Shown here one piece after another: positions 1 through 11,984 of a DNA stretch of 40,247 nt. Position 1 is the stretch's first letter, and every line of letters begins with the position of its first letter. The translations under genes were made by a program, and so were the position numbers. Source of the stretch: Lactifluus volemus (taxonomy: Eukaryota > Basidiomycota > Agaricomycetes > Russulales > Russulaceae). Location: positions 1-40,247 of the forward strand of contig WTXI01000319.1 in assembly GCA_022376515.1 (NCBI GenBank), read 5' to 3'. Under the pieces are notes generated by a model, which saw only the letters and a program-made list of their open reading frames with translations, was not told where the DNA came from and made no database searches.

Positions 1-934
1 TACGGGTTGTCTACCTTTCCCCAACCCACTTGATAACCCCCAGTCGCAACGGAATTCGGAACGGAGTACGCACTACCATTACTTACTAAGGGCCTCATTA
101 TGGCTTACTCTTAATTGATACAGCCTTTCTCGAGACTTGTTGAAGGGCGCACTGCGGCCAGGCGCATATCGTCACATACACAAACACGTCATAGTGCATA
201 CTAGTAGGTTTGTTGCTAGCCTGAGCAATACACATCTACCATACCTTTCTGGTGATCGCCTGAAAAAAGCGTTTTCTTTTAATGGGATCATGATCGCCGT
301 CATGAGCCCGCGGACAAATGTGGAGATTTTTCGCGCTCGAGTTTCCGCTTCACATTCCAGATATGGTTCGCGGGGTGGGAGCTCGAGCTCGAGTGACTGA
401 GAGCTTACAAAAGTCATACGTAACGTACCAATCGAAAGGTCAGTATCATTGCCCACCTCCCGCATCAGGTGCGTTGACTTCTTCCTTGGATCAGGAGTCC
501 GAGTCACTGGATTGAGGGGAGCTGCCAGTGCTCAGAATTGCTTCTGACCTCGGTCACACGCTTGAAGCTTGAGGTTGGATGCCGTCTCTCCAACAAAATA
601 CATAGAGGTTAGCGGAGACATTTGCGCCTCCACATCTACTGTTTTGATGGCATGCACTACCTCCCTCATGCCAATCAAGTACACTTGGATGCCAGCGTTA
701 ACGTGGACGAGCTTCCATTTATGAAGCGTGTCATACTATGCACATGAAATTCTGTACAGAGGCGTACATCAACGGATCAAAAAAGAAGGAAATGTGAGCG
801 TAACACGCAAGGTAATTTGGCCTATCGGTGAATAAATCACGCGTAAAACGCCGCTTCAGGGAAAGAGGAGAGGGGTCACAACATTGAAGCGACCAGTAGG
901 ACCCCGTTTTACGCATACCACATTGACAGGGTAA
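1..934. other. No supportable gene
   Basis: Only short overlapping open frames are present, none with recognisable protein character or convincing splice-linked exons. The sequence may be decayed array material, because the adjoining segment is a relic of the S gene family, but I could not align this part to any other region. Confidence 0.5.
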
Positions 935-1172
935 GAAAACGCTCCTACTGCGTGAGCGGGGCCTGGGACAACATGCAGATTAGCGTCGTCCATTTAGCGG
1001 GTCCGTCACGGTGACGGTCCTGCGGCAAAAGATTGAGATAAGACATCCGACCATTCATATGAGAAGGAGAAGTTGGCACATACGGGAACACCCCGTGCCG
1101 GGAATCCTTGAGGAAATTCTAGGGAATATAGCTCGAGGGCCCTGCGGAAGAATGGGTCATTAGTATCGGAAC
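935..1172 (-). pseudogene. Decayed relic of S-family small gene
   Basis: Read on the minus strand, this stretch follows the 3' half of the S genes at about 8.8-28.3 kb. It has an exon-3-like piece (TTTCCTCAAGGATTCCCGGC, compare TTTCCTCAAGGCTTCCCAGC in the copy at 9.2 kb), then a donor region GTATGTGCCAACTTCTCC, an intron part matching the copies at 22.1 and 23.7 kb, a damaged acceptor (CCGCAG instead of CTGCAG), and the start of exon 4 including GGCCCCGCTCACGCAG. The reading frame is broken by in-frame stops and indels and the rest of exon 4 is not recognisable. It lies about 3.3 kb before the CFA-synthase gene, so the S family once reached beyond that gene. The call rests on visual alignment only. 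Confidence 0.6.
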
Positions 1173-4100
1173 TTGAAGGTCACTGGCGGCCGTGAATGCA
1201 ATGAGCGGAACGCGCATTGCGCATCCAAAGAGATATAGTCGCTTAGAAAAGGGCACATTGTCTTCCCGATGGAATGGTCAGATCAGAGCAGTATTGGTTT
1301 TGCGGTCATCTCGATTGGGAATGGAAATGTCGAACCGATATTGTACTAGAAATGTCGACGTTGTCGCCACAGACCTTGCTTGGATGGGGGAGGTCCCATG
1401 TCTCCCCAAAATCATATTATGTAATTTATCTTGTGAAAAACGGTCTATGATTTAAAGGATACAGTAATTCGAACACTAAGACTGGCACTGTTCGAGATGG
1501 GTTTGATTTAGAGGGACATGGTTGCAGTTGATGCTTTGCGAAGCGGAGGGGCATTGATGGAAAGATGCGGTCAGGTAAAGACAACAAATAAAATTGCTCA
1601 CGCACCTGCAGTTTCCGCGGTGCTTTTAGAGGCCGTCTCACCCACTTGCCTTTCCTTGTTCACTTGCAACATCTCGACGCACACCTAATAGGTCTTGATT
1701 TACTAAGGTGTTGTGTGAGTACATGTATAAAAATAAGGCTCCGTAGAATACTGACACAGGAGGTTTGCTCATACTGACAAATTGAATGCAGCCGTGTACC
1801 ACAGTCCCAACAATCATCATATGGGACCGGCACACATCAATTTCCACGCACAACAACATTTGGTCAAAATAAGAATTGAGAGTTGCGCGAACGGGTCACC
1901 GGATCAAAACTGAGAACAAAAGTGAAAACAGCATTGGATGAAAGAGCAAGCAAATTCAATATCAAAATCGAACCCAAACAACAAGAAACATCCCAATTCG
2001 TATATACAAATTTCAATTTTTATTTGACAAGATCCGAATTACGCGCACCAATCAAAAGCTTCCATTTTGCAAGGCACAACCTAAATACGGTCGAATTACG
2101 ACCGCACTGAATACCTTGCAAGCAAGGTAACGTGAGCGCCTTGCTCTGAGCAGCGAAGACCGATGCCGAGGGCCAAAAATGAGTGCATCCCTTGTAGACG
2201 GTGGCGAGCGCTTTCCACGACCTCGGCCCAGCGTCTGTTTTTGTTGTCAGCTGTTTTCGTCCCATCCTCACTTCTTGTTGCTGTGATGTGAAAGCGCGAT
2301 CTCGTGCCTGGATCAACGAACTCTCAACCAAGTGGGCGGGGATCGCTCTTTCGTGCCTCTTGCTACAACCCACCCACTGCCAGCCCGACACGCGAGGTTT
2401 TCGCTTAATTTCAAGTTTTGCCGAAGCGCCGAGGGGCAAGCCGAGGGGGCGTGACGGTGCCGGCGGGACGCGTGCTTTTGGGGAGCCAGTCAAGCAAGCT
2501 TCCACTTGTCCCAATCTAGGGATCGTCAGTGGTCTTTCCTTTTTTTTTTTTTCCGCATGATCAGAAACGCAAGAACATTCTCAGTTCTCCCAATGATTAC
2601 AATTTTGCATCGTTCCAAGGATGATCCTTACCCAGGCTGTTGGTGGACCTAACTTACCGCGTGGGTGTTTCGCCCTTGATCCATTTGCAACACTTCAATC
2701 AGGCACGTCACAGCATTAGCATTTGTTGCATACTCTCTTTCCCCTATCGCTGTCCAACTCGCACCCTCGCACCCTCCGGAGGCTTTAGTTGCATGTGCGA
2801 GCTTTACGCAAGTTCCCCATCTCCTATGTTGGACCAGCTGGCTTGGTGTCTCCACTGGCTCTCCCCACTATCGTCCGTCACCTTTGAAACTGACTGTATG
2901 TTTGCATTTGACTCCCTGAAATTTCTTTGAAGTTTTTTGGCCTCTTTCCCACCAAGACCGGTTTATTCTCTGCCGCACTCGCTGCATTGGCCACAAGACC
3001 TAAAGCCAAGATGTGTCTCGTTCTTCATCGTGCCATTTGCGTCTCGCTCCTGAAGGCCTGAAGAATATAATTGGTCAACCCGAGTTCAGACTCACCATCT
3101 TCAAAGGTAGTGTGTTTGCGCTTTGGCACCATGACACCAAAAATAGGCACAAACAACATAAGGGAAGGTTTTGTGTGAATGGAATCTGGTTCTTTCAAGA
3201 AGCCTTGCAATCAAAGCGTTTACTATACCGCAGACGAAGGACTGCGATTCTCCTTTATCCGGGAGACCGGGACTGCGCCTGGTTGATCGAAGATGTAATC
3301 CTCCGATTTAATCGGCAATTGAAACGACGTTTTGGACCCATGTGCGTATGATCTTCCATGGTTTACTGTTATTTTATTTTTCACCCCAAAGAAGGTAGTC
3401 ATCCGGTACTTCTTTCATAGGGACCTGTCTATGTCCTAACGTAGTTGTCTCAGTTTTCGCACACTGTCGATGCGTGATTGGTAAGATATTGCCTTGCGTC
3501 GTTTTAGCCCTGTACTTACACAGACTATAGTCACGCACGCAATTGAACGCATTCAAATCACCCTACGGCTACATCCTATATCTCTACCTACTGGCATCTC
3601 CTTTAGGGGTCTCTGGAAGCTCACAAGTGAGAGAAAGCCTGAGTAGCACTGGACCGGAATTACTATCCATACGGGGGTAGAATGGACTTGAGTAATGATT
3701 TGTGCTCAAAGTAGGTACCTCGCTGATCTTATCGCCGTTCTCTTCAACTTAATAATAACCGCAAAAGGGTGACGGCATATGAAATAGCGTGGGAGCGCGA
3801 ACCCGGGTTCTTAAGTCTGATCCGAGACAGGTGATTTACACAGACAGTTTGAATAGCGTCCGAGACGTTTTACCTCCAGCCCTGCATACCAAGCTATCGT
3901 TCAATACATTCTTCCGGAATGTTCCCACCATCGTTGTGACGATCGCGATTCTAGTAGGTTTCATAAACCTCGTGTCCAGCCAACGTAGCGCTAAACCTCC
4001 AGGAACTACCTTCACAAACAGAGATCTGTTAGAGTACAGCAGGGAAAGCTGTGCGAGGAGCGCAAGGCAGGGCGCCGGCATCCCCGACATCAAGAACTTT

Positions 4101-4515
4101 ATTGTCATAACTAATCACATTCACCAGTCCTTGTCAGCAGATAGATGCATACCATGACTGAGCCTAGCCCCATTAAGACCGCGACGGTACTGGGTTCAAG
4201 GTTTTCATCTGCAGTATAGCTCTATCACTTCTGTGCCTTTCATACTTGAATCCTGCGTTACGAGAAAGTACCCCGACGCCACCTAATGACGGGATTCATA
4301 AAAACTATCTCCTGCCCCCTAAATGCACAAAACATTGATCCTTCCCGCTTCTCTCCGGTCGGATAATTTTGACTGAGGGGATCTGTACAGTACCGGTGGC
4401 CTCTATTCCTCCTTTCCTTTCAACATATCTCCCGACTTGACACCCTTGCCCAGTTCTCCCAGTTCTCTATCACCTGAGGTCTATTTGTTTCTGCCTTACC
4501 CCCAGTTTGGGCTCA
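1173..4515. other. Gene-poor stretch, only unassigned ORFs
   Basis: No gene is recognised over 3.3 kb. The longest open frames are 2020-2514 (-), 2201-2560 (+), 3013-3351 (+) and 3789-4157 (+). The 122-codon frame at 3789-4157 has one hydrophobic segment around residues 44-64 (VPTIVVTIAILVGFINLVSS), which could be a single membrane span, but no family was recognised and no splice partners are evident. A T-run lies at about 2538-2552. CT-rich sequence just before 4516 could be the promoter and leader of the CFA-synthase gene. Confidence 0.4.
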
Positions 4516-6494
4516 ATGTTTACTGCGTACGGTAAGTTGTCCACATCCCTCTTTGCCTCACTCAAACACAACTATGCGTCTTGCAGCAAGGAACTCCGTG
4601 TTGGCCAGTCTCCAGCAAGCCATCAAGATCGGATATCTAGAAATTAAAGAAGGCGATCAAGTTTACCGATTTGGATCATCTCAAGACAACGTAAATTGCG
4701 TTCACCTCACTATAGTGAGAGATTCATTCTGGAAGCAATTGTTATTGTGAGTGCCGGGTGCGAAGAAATGGACGAGATGATTGACTTCCGCCACATAGTC
4801 AAGGAGACCTAGGCTGTACGTCATGTCATCCTGGGAGAACAATCGCGATGGTCATACCTTTGCAGTTAGCGAGGCATACATGATCGGTAATATTGAGCTT
4901 GATTCGGACACGCTAGGGAATGTCATGGATGTATGTGCTTTTCTTATCTACGATGGATAGGTCACGGTGTCGACGGCATTCCGTTCTAGCTCTGGCTCGA
5001 CAATCAGTCTGGCATGGCCTCTCTCAACTCCGTTTTCAAGCGGCTCAATTTGGCAGTGTCTGGCCTGTCCAACGCTTTCTTTGGACAAACCCCCACTCAA
5101 GCACGGCTCAATGTCATTGAAAGCTATGACCTCTCGAATGAACTGTTCAAGGTACTGTAATGCTCACTTCCTGGCATCCGGAGTTCATTAGTTGTTCTAG
5201 GCCTTCCTGAGCAAAGAGATGATGTACTCGTCAGCTCTGTTCAGCGACGAGGAGGGAGGCGTTAACGGTGATTTGCTGTCTGGGTCGAAAGATCGCAGTG
5301 CAGATCTCGAGATGGCGCAATTACGGAAGATTCATTACGTTCTCAACAGGGCACGTGTCAAGCCTGGACAACGTGTCCTAGAAGTTGGGACGGGCTGGGG
5401 GGGGTTCGCCATTGAGGTCTGTTAGAATTAATTATCCGTCTTATCAGCGCAACGCGGTGTTAACTTATTCCCGTGGACAGGCGGCACGGACCTGTGGATG
5501 TGAAGTTGACACGCTTACACTATCAATTGAACAGAAAAGGTTAGCAGAGGAACGCATACGCGAAGCCGGTCTGCAGGATCTCATTCGGGTGCACCTTATG
5601 GACTATCGGGATATACCCAAGGAATTTGAAAAGAAATTTGACGCCTTTGTAAGCATCGAGATGGTTGAGGTAAAATTTCCAGAGATGCTTGCCGAAATAG
5701 TCTATTGATCAATCTCACTCCCACATAGCATGTTGGCCCAAAGGTGGAGTGGCTTGTGCTTTTAGGAGGCACAAGACATGAGAACTGACAGGTGTCAATT
5801 TCACAAGTATTATTCAGCCTACTTCAAGACCATGGACAAGACACTCAAATCAAGGGACGCTGCCGCTGTAGTGACCTGCACATCCCGTCCGGAGTTACGA
5901 TATTCCGAATATCAGTATGTGATGTCTTACTACTCTGTCTCCTCGGCACAGGGACACCCATTTTTTTGGTAGATCTGAAGACTTTGCGAGAAAATATATC
6001 TGGCCAAAGACGTCCATTCCATCTGCTACTGCTCTCATAAACGCAGTGAATACAGCCACACAGGGTCGTTTCACTGTCGAACGCGTGGAGAACCACTCGG
6101 CTCGTAAGTGGGCCTGGACCATATCCGCATTCGGCGCACTCCAGACTTGTTGACCGTTTCTGCAGACTATGCAAGGACCTGCAGAGAATGGGATAAGCGG
6201 TTTGTGGCAAACGTCACTCCCGAAATCCTTGAGAAGGACTTTCCCTCAATCAAAACAGATCCCGCAATGTTTGAGACGCTTTACAGGAAGTGGCGTTACC
6301 TCTTTGCCTACGCAGAAGCAGGCATGGGTTCTGGCTATGTGACTTGTCATATGTTCACATTCATTCGCCCTGTATGTGCTCTATACATCTGGTCAGTCTT
6401 CGAACTCACCGACGCGTACTCCTGGAATAGGATGATAAACCGTCCGAATGATGACTATCGCCGAATATACGAACGGAGTTATGCCAGTGCATGA
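4516..6494 (+). CDS. Cyclopropane-fatty-acyl-phospholipid synthase-like methyltransferase (11 exons)
   Basis: SAM-dependent methyltransferase of the mycolic/cyclopropane fatty acid synthase family, expected to add a methylene group to unsaturated acyl chains of membrane phospholipids. Predicted exons: 4516-4531, 4587-4746, 4799-4815, 4866-4930, 4990-5151, 5201-5416, 5481-5669, 5729-5743, 5808-5914, 5973-6103, 6166-6494. Joined, they give one open frame of 468 codons. Seen: an N-terminal region ending in DLGFSEAYMIGNIELD (about 61-76), LWLDNQSGM, SAM motif I VLEVGTGWGGFAIE (about 199-212), CEVDTLTLSIEQKRLAEERI, the acidic loop SIEMVEHVGPK (about 270-280), and ENHSAHYARTCREW, whose Tyr matches the conserved active-site Tyr of bacterial Cfa. 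Exons 3 and 8 are micro-exons of 17 and 15 nt. The 3' end is uncertain: homology stops near MFTFIRP (6371), just before a GTATGT, so the last 41 codons may be intron or divergent tail. The start at 4516 gives a 5-codon first exon and is the least certain boundary. Confidence 0.85.
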
Positions 6495-8706
6495 AATTCA
6501 CGACACGTTTTCTTGTTACATAGGGCGCAGAAATGTTCGTCAGCTACGTCTCTGGGGTATGTTGGTTTTTTCATTATTTTGTACTAGTAAGAAGTAGGGC
6601 GAAGGCTTGGTTCTGGGAGAAATGGGTATCTAACCTGTAGTATGTATGTGACCTTCTTTTGGGAAGAACTCGAGTACGACAAGAAATGTCCTGGTTTTTG
6701 AATTTTATCGGTTTTCTCAGCCCTGGAGCTAAATGCCCATTTCCGGAAACCTGAAGCCTGATGGAAACGAGTAGAAAGCCATGCTGACGTGTGCAGATTT
6801 ACGCCAGGGAACTGAATTTTTGAGACAGTTTGATTGAGTGATCAGACGCAGGTCATGAAATGGAGAACGTACAAGAATCTGTCAACGAATTAGAATCCAC
6901 TGGTGTCGTCGAGGGCTGGGACGTAGAGGTACAATCATGTCGGAATAAATTTGGTCGAACTCCCAGCTAATTGCAAAGACGAAGCCACCGTATGATTAAA
7001 ATGTCATCGAGGCCGTTTCTCTCCGAGTCGTTCACCACCTTCGCCAGAACAGGCAGATTGATTCAACGCATGACCCGCTACCTGCCTCGTTCGTTGGGTA
7101 GAGGCATATTTGCTCACTTTGCATGCTTGGCCGCCCTTAGTAGGTCTCTGATCCCCATCTAAATTCAAGGCATGATGGCCACCGGGAACGCGGTTATTGA
7201 CATTCGCGCGGTTGACAAGAAATTTCGTACGCGAGATGGCGTCCAATTTCAAGCCTTGGAGCTCGAAGCTTGAAACCTGTGGCCTAAGAAGCGATTCTGA
7301 GTAGCTGCTCTGTTATAAGGTTGTACATTGCGTTCAGGTAATGGTCGATATGAGCTCCAACGTTTCCTGATCAAGAGAGAGTTCTTTCATGACAATGGTC
7401 TTCTCTGATTGCAAGCATCACCTGCGGCGGGAAGGTAGAAAGTGTGATATTGTCGCATGCTTGGGACGGTGTGTAGTAAACGGAGTTGGGAAACCGTTGT
7501 GTCGGTAAGCTCAGTGTGGGACGAAATTTTAATTCCCGATCATTATCTCCGAGTCTACCGTGAGAGACCGTGACCACGTAGCTCATCTTTGTTATTGCCC
7601 TCTTACAACTTGAACACAGCCCTCCCAATGGCACCTACTAGTATGATATTACAGTAAGAGACGTGAGCTTTGCGTGCGAGGCAGAAGGGGTGCTGCCCTC
7701 TGAGTAACCTTCGTCCCAACTTTCCGACTCTCAATGCCACCCAGATCGTTTGAATCATAACAAACTGTTCAAGATCGTCCATGAAGTGGCAACAACACTA
7801 CTGGAAATGACCAAATCAATGACATTTCCTTACACAATCAGACAGACAGTGCCAGTGAGTGTGGCTGGAACCCTCACAAGGTCGGTATAATCGACGCGGG
7901 ACTTTGCAGATCACAATACACAGTAACGAGAATAGGTGTCTGCCTGACTAGTGGTACCAGTACCAGTTAGGATCCCGCAGCTTGAGGGGAAAGAGGCTAA
8001 GTTGCGTACCTTACATGCACATACAGTGAGTCAGACAAAACGCTACACGAAAAAGATATTGCGCACATATGGAAACCTGGGTCGCCATAGCAGAGCGTGA
8101 GGACGCAGTCGATGGGGCGATGTGTTCCTAGATGTTCAGTTAGTATGGTGTGATGGAGTATTTGCTCACCTCTGTCAGCACCAAATCCCGTCCGGAAATT
8201 CAATTCCGTGCCAAATTTGAAGCCTTGAAAGAAGCTTGAAGTGTCAACGTGTCTGGGTGCCTGATCATGATACACGCGATGGCTGGAGATCATTATAAAG
8301 GCTATAAATACTAGCTTTGTTGATGTGTACAGTAGGCCCTTTGCGCCGTCGACGCACAGCCTACGGATTCAGAATAAAGGTCAGTAACGATGTATGCCAT
8401 ACATGTCGCCGCATTGTCGCGTGCCCATCATGCCACTACTATCACGTGCTCACGGTGCCTGATCCACCTCGAGATTGATCCTGCCATTTAAATACTGGTC
8501 ATCGACAATTCAGGGACAACGACAAGTTCCCGGTGAGGCCAACAACGACGCCATCATGTACTCGACACATGAAACACTTCAAGTCGGACTGGATGGGTCC
8601 AAGCCACTTTGGCACTAGTACTAGCACGTATCCGTCACTGCCCACCAGTCTTGTATTCTTTCCCACCACTGGGCAGTCTTGTATTCTCTCTCCCCCCACT
8701 GCACAG
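6495..8706. other. No intact gene; exon-like remnants
   Basis: Three pieces look coding but do not join into a gene. About 6847-6928 (+) reads HEMENVQESVNELESTGVV and onward up to a GTACAA. About 7005-7099 (+) reads VIEAVSLRVVHHLRQNRQID and onward and ends at a GTAGAG. About 7170-7273 (+) follows a possible acceptor and reads GMMATGNAVIDIRAVDKKFR and onward to a stop, closing with QFQALELEA. A similar ending (QFRAKFEALKEA then stop) occurs at about 8200-8247, suggesting two decayed copies of one unrecognised gene tail. The rest, 7280-8000 and 8260-8700, shows nothing I can name. Confidence 0.3.
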
Positions 8707-8713
8707 TATAAAT
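8707..8713 (+). promoter_or_regulatory. TATA box of S copy 1
   Basis: TATAAAT lies 114 bp before the predicted start codon at 8821. Every intact S copy has a TATA-like element 64-114 bp upstream of its ATG, which supports both the start choice and the idea that each copy keeps its own promoter. Confidence 0.6.
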
Positions 8714-8820
8714 GTATCCTATTTTTTTTAAAATTTAACACTTGTGTTGAACACCAGAACGTTTAAGTTCTGTTCCCCCCAAGTTCCAAGTTAAAATACC
8801 TCCAAGAGTCACAGTATAGG

Positions 8821-9591
8821 ATGGCTGCAATTCGGCCTCAACTTGAGAAAGCCAACCTGAGTCAATCCCAGGGAGACAGGTCTTCCGTTCCACACCGCCA
8901 ACGAGAACAGGTACAACAAAACGCTATGGTCAGTCTCTAAATCTCTTCACCATGACGGTCGGTGTTCACCTCAATCATCATTCCTTGGCACAGTTTGCGG
9001 CTGGCCGCAACCAACATCACCGGGGCAACCTAAACCCCTCTGTTGTAGACGCTGCTATGCAAGATGGACCACAAGACCCGCATCATATTAATGCCGTCTA
9101 CTATCATGATCACCCCCCTCCACCGGACGTAAGGAATTTCTATCTGCGGACTCACGCTCTCAGGAATCCTTTTCACTGATGTCCTTTTCTTCCACAGGAG
9201 CTCGTATTCCCATATATGCTCCATGATGTAGGATTTCCTCAAGGCTTCCCAGCGCAGCCTGAAGATATTGTTCACGTATGTGCCAACCTGTCTTTCGATC
9301 AGTGCTGACACCAGATGTCTAACTTTTGATCTTTTGTCACAGGGACCTCACGGAATCTACCATCTCGATCACGCTGCTCCAGATGTCCCACTGGCAGGCC
9401 CCGCCCAAGCAGCGTTTCCTGATCCTTTGTTTTACCACGCACCCCCTCCTGATCAAGCAGAGAATCTTCGACGCTTTGCTAGTCGCTTCTTGCGTAACCC
9501 TAATTCACAGGTCCATATGGTTCGCATGGAACTAGGTCCTGCTGGTCGCTACAGGATTGTGATCTCGCTCGACACGGCTGACTTTCTCTGA
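8821..9591 (+). CDS. S-family small protein, copy 1 (189 aa, 4 exons)
   Basis: Protein of unknown function. Exons 8821-8928, 8994-9128, 9198-9275 and 9343-9591 join in phase 0 at every junction to 189 codons. Exon 1 encodes a Gln-rich start. Exon 2 encodes a His/Pro-rich stretch ending DHPPPPD. Exon 3 encodes ELVFPYMLHDVGFPQGFPAQ. Exon 4 carries the most conserved part, PDPLFYHAPPPDQAENLRRF and SQVHMVRMELGPAGRYRIVI, ending in TADFL. No signal peptide, membrane span or known domain is visible. It is the most diverged intact copy, its N-terminus differing strongly from copies 3 and 6. It faces a decayed L copy at 10.08 kb tail-to-tail. The exon structure is well supported by the parallel copies; the function is unknown. 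Confidence 0.8.
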
Positions 9592-10083
9592 GCAGGGTTT
9601 CTCGCCGTTATTTATTCGGCCCATTATTTAAGGGAGTGTGGATATAGTTAAACGAATATTATGACACACAGATGTGCTGATAGTTATTATTTAAGGATAT
9701 ACTGGCATGGCCATTTTATTGGAAGGGTGAAGATAGTCCACGTTTCCGTCTTACATGTTGTGCTTTTTTTGAGTCTTGGATGTATCCCTAGTCATATGTG
9801 CAGACATACGATACGCTTCTTAAACAACAACCCCTTGTTTTAAGGCTGTATACTATTTATCCGTGATTGGCATGAAGATTGCTGATAGAGTGGAAATGTG
9901 TTATCTCGAGATATGCTTTAAGATTCGAGCTGAACGCAGCGCTGCGTCATGATACCCCCCAAAAAACCAAAGAAAACCACCACCACAAAACGCGCTACGT
10001 ACAAACCGCGTGGGCTGAGAGAGTATGTGTAATGGCTTACTGATAGGTAGTGACCAAAAATAATGTATGCTGAAATTCCTCTG
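9592..10083. other. Spacer between S copy 1 and L relic 1
   Basis: No gene. The right half (about 9890-10080) is a diverged version of the S-to-L spacer of the other units, including 'acaaaccg' and the 'gagag..tatg' stretch also found near 15.6, 24.6 and 28.8 kb, so the whole S-spacer-L unit was duplicated together. Confidence 0.5.
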
Positions 10084-10915
10084 CCTTCAACTCGAAGTTG
10101 ACCGCTGCGTTACGATCTGCCTCTGCGAGGTCAACCAGACACGCCTCCACCTCGACGGTCCGCCGCAGACCGTGACCATACCTTTCCCCATGGTAATTCT
10201 GTCCCTGGCTTTTCCCAAACTACCAGAAATCGTTGTCCTGTGCAACCTCCACAGAAGAAGAGGTCGGAGATAAGAATTTAAAAAAAAAGTATTAACACTC
10301 AGAGGGTGGATCTTAGAAAGGCCCCTACTAGTAGGGACGTCTAGGATGCCGCCATTTCCCCCAGCCATGTCCTCGTCCATGTTGTGCACCATTTCCGGTA
10401 TTTATGTAAGACTTGTTTGTTTGCTGAGGCTGGGAGGAAATGTCTACGCCTGCGAAATAGAGGGTATCCGAGAGGGCATTTTGCTTCCATCTCCTCTACT
10501 CAGTATCTTATCTGCTCGACACGCTTCTGGATCTGTGAGAGTGCGAGAGAGAATTTACTGGGCCAAGGCGTGTTTTGTTTGTCATCATCGTCTATGCCAT
10601 CACCAGGGGAGAAGAACGGGGTACTAGCAGCTGCAAGTAGGCCAGAGTCTCTTCCCGGGCCACGCCAATGGACGTGCTGTGCATTGGCATAAGTGACACA
10701 AAGTTAAGCACCGACGTCGCCATGGTAGGTAACGTGGGCGTCACATCATGATGTGGCCGTGAAGAGGATGTCCATGGCAGCAGCCATGACAGTTGAGTTC
10801 ACGTTGCTGCTTCCCAGGCGTGCCAGTGGTGCCAATGTCGGTGTCAAGGTCGGTGTGGTTGTGTGCAGTGTGCCATCCTCAATGACCACTTCTCTGCGTG
10901 ATCTGCAGTAGTGTG
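10084..10915 (-). pseudogene. L relic 1: decayed 3' part of the SPT21-like gene
   Basis: The minus strand aligns with the last exon of the complete gene at 28949-31942. The lowest coordinates (ctgccttcaactcgaagttg, gaggtcaaccagacacgcct) match the region encoding the C-terminal DFLAQTDDNAVLDLKAED. The segment near 10750-10830 matches the region encoding MAPVMAAAADIL and SLGSSNVNTD, and homology fades near the equivalent of residue 574. There are many indels and stops and no frame survives. It is the most decayed of the four L fragments, in line with S copy 1 being the most diverged S gene. Confidence 0.75.
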
Positions 10916-11457
10916 CCCTAGATCAACTGGGAATAGGAAGAGGGGTAAGGATAAGTGTAGAACCCCAGAGGGATTCTTAAATGTAGCCCATGCAGAAAGA
11001 TCGTTGGCGGCCAGTTTTCAAGTTGAACGTTGAGCGCTGAGCGCTGAGCTGTCATCACACCCCGGGCCGGGCCAGCGTGCGTGTCGGTGCGTGTCGGGCC
11101 AGTCGCGGAGCCGTGATTCCTCCATCTTTGGCAGTCCTTTCCCACACTGGATGTGAAGGTCGCTGGATCTGCTCTCGTCCAGACGGTGTTCTAACATTGA
11201 AAAAAAAGGGGGAAGTTACTAGACTCGGAGGCATCCAATAACACCACCTTCCTCACATCAATCAGGCACAATTCCATGCCGATTTGAACGTTTGAATTGT
11301 GATGGGGCAGCAAAGGGGGAATCTGCCATTCATATCATACTCTCATACTCTCTGTACATGGATTCTGTGCTTCCGTACCGAAGGCAAAGGATGGAAACTT
11401 GAATATGGACTGACTCTGAATCGGTCACACCGTAAAACGCTACTTCAGAAAAAAAAA
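10916..11457. other. Spacer shared with 21.5 kb region
   Basis: No gene. The part at about 11140-11200 (cactggatgtg, then cggtgttctaacattgaaa) repeats the sequence at about 21521-21572 that separates L relic 3 from S copy 4. The order L relic, this spacer, then a minus-strand S copy therefore occurs twice. A run of 8-9 A residues lies near 11200 and another near 11450. Confidence 0.5.
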
Positions 11458-11800
11458 CGGCCATGCGAACCATATCGACCTGTGAATCTGGGTCATGCAA
11501 GTGGTGGTTAGCAACGCGTTTAAGATTTCCTTCCGCTGCCTGATCAGGGGGGAGGACATGGTAACTCAAAGGATCAAGAAAGGTCACTTGGGCGGGGCCT
11601 GGTACATCTAGAGCAGTACAGTCGAGACGCCGGCGGTCGAGTCCATGAGATTCCTGTGATAAATGATATCAGCACAAGCCTTAAGCAAATCCTAATATGT
11701 GATCCATATTTATGCCTGGTAGAGGGGGAAGCAATGTCATGATAGTGATAGGTGATATTGACTTGATGCGGGTGCTGTGGTCCAATCGAACAGCAACATG
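11458..11800 (-). pseudogene. Decayed S-family copy (minus strand)
   Basis: Two exon remnants are readable. About 11458-11610 gives DVPGPAQVTFLDPLSYHVLP, then PPDQAAEGNLKRVANHHLHD and PDSQVDMVRM, a clear exon-4 counterpart of the S genes. About 11705-11800 gives GPQHPHQVNITYHYHDIASP, a counterpart of the exon-2 part GPQDPHHINAVYYHDHPPPP. Exons 1 and 3 and the C-terminal beta-like segment are missing or scrambled, and stops intervene. It follows L relic 1 in the same orientation, just as S copy 4 follows L relic 3. Confidence 0.75.
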
Positions 11801-11984
11801 TATGCAGTGTGGGTGAGCAGACGTTGGAATGGGGATTAGGGACAGCGGGGGCGGGATGACAGCGTGGAAAGGGTAGCATCATTGTACAGTTACCCGATGC
11901 TGAGATAAGCACAGACAAATGCGGCTTCATCCCCAACCACTACATCCCCGAGGCAGCACCAGACCCCCCAACGTGCGATGTTGT

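Noticed and set aside
2020..2560. Overlapping 164-codon (-) and 119-codon (+) ORFs
   Set aside because: The two frames mirror each other, neither shows domain character or splice partners, and both may be chance ORFs.
4553..6494. CFA-synthase as a frameshifted pseudogene
   Set aside because: Each apparent frameshift falls at a GT-AG intron, and joining the exons restores the family alignment without stops.
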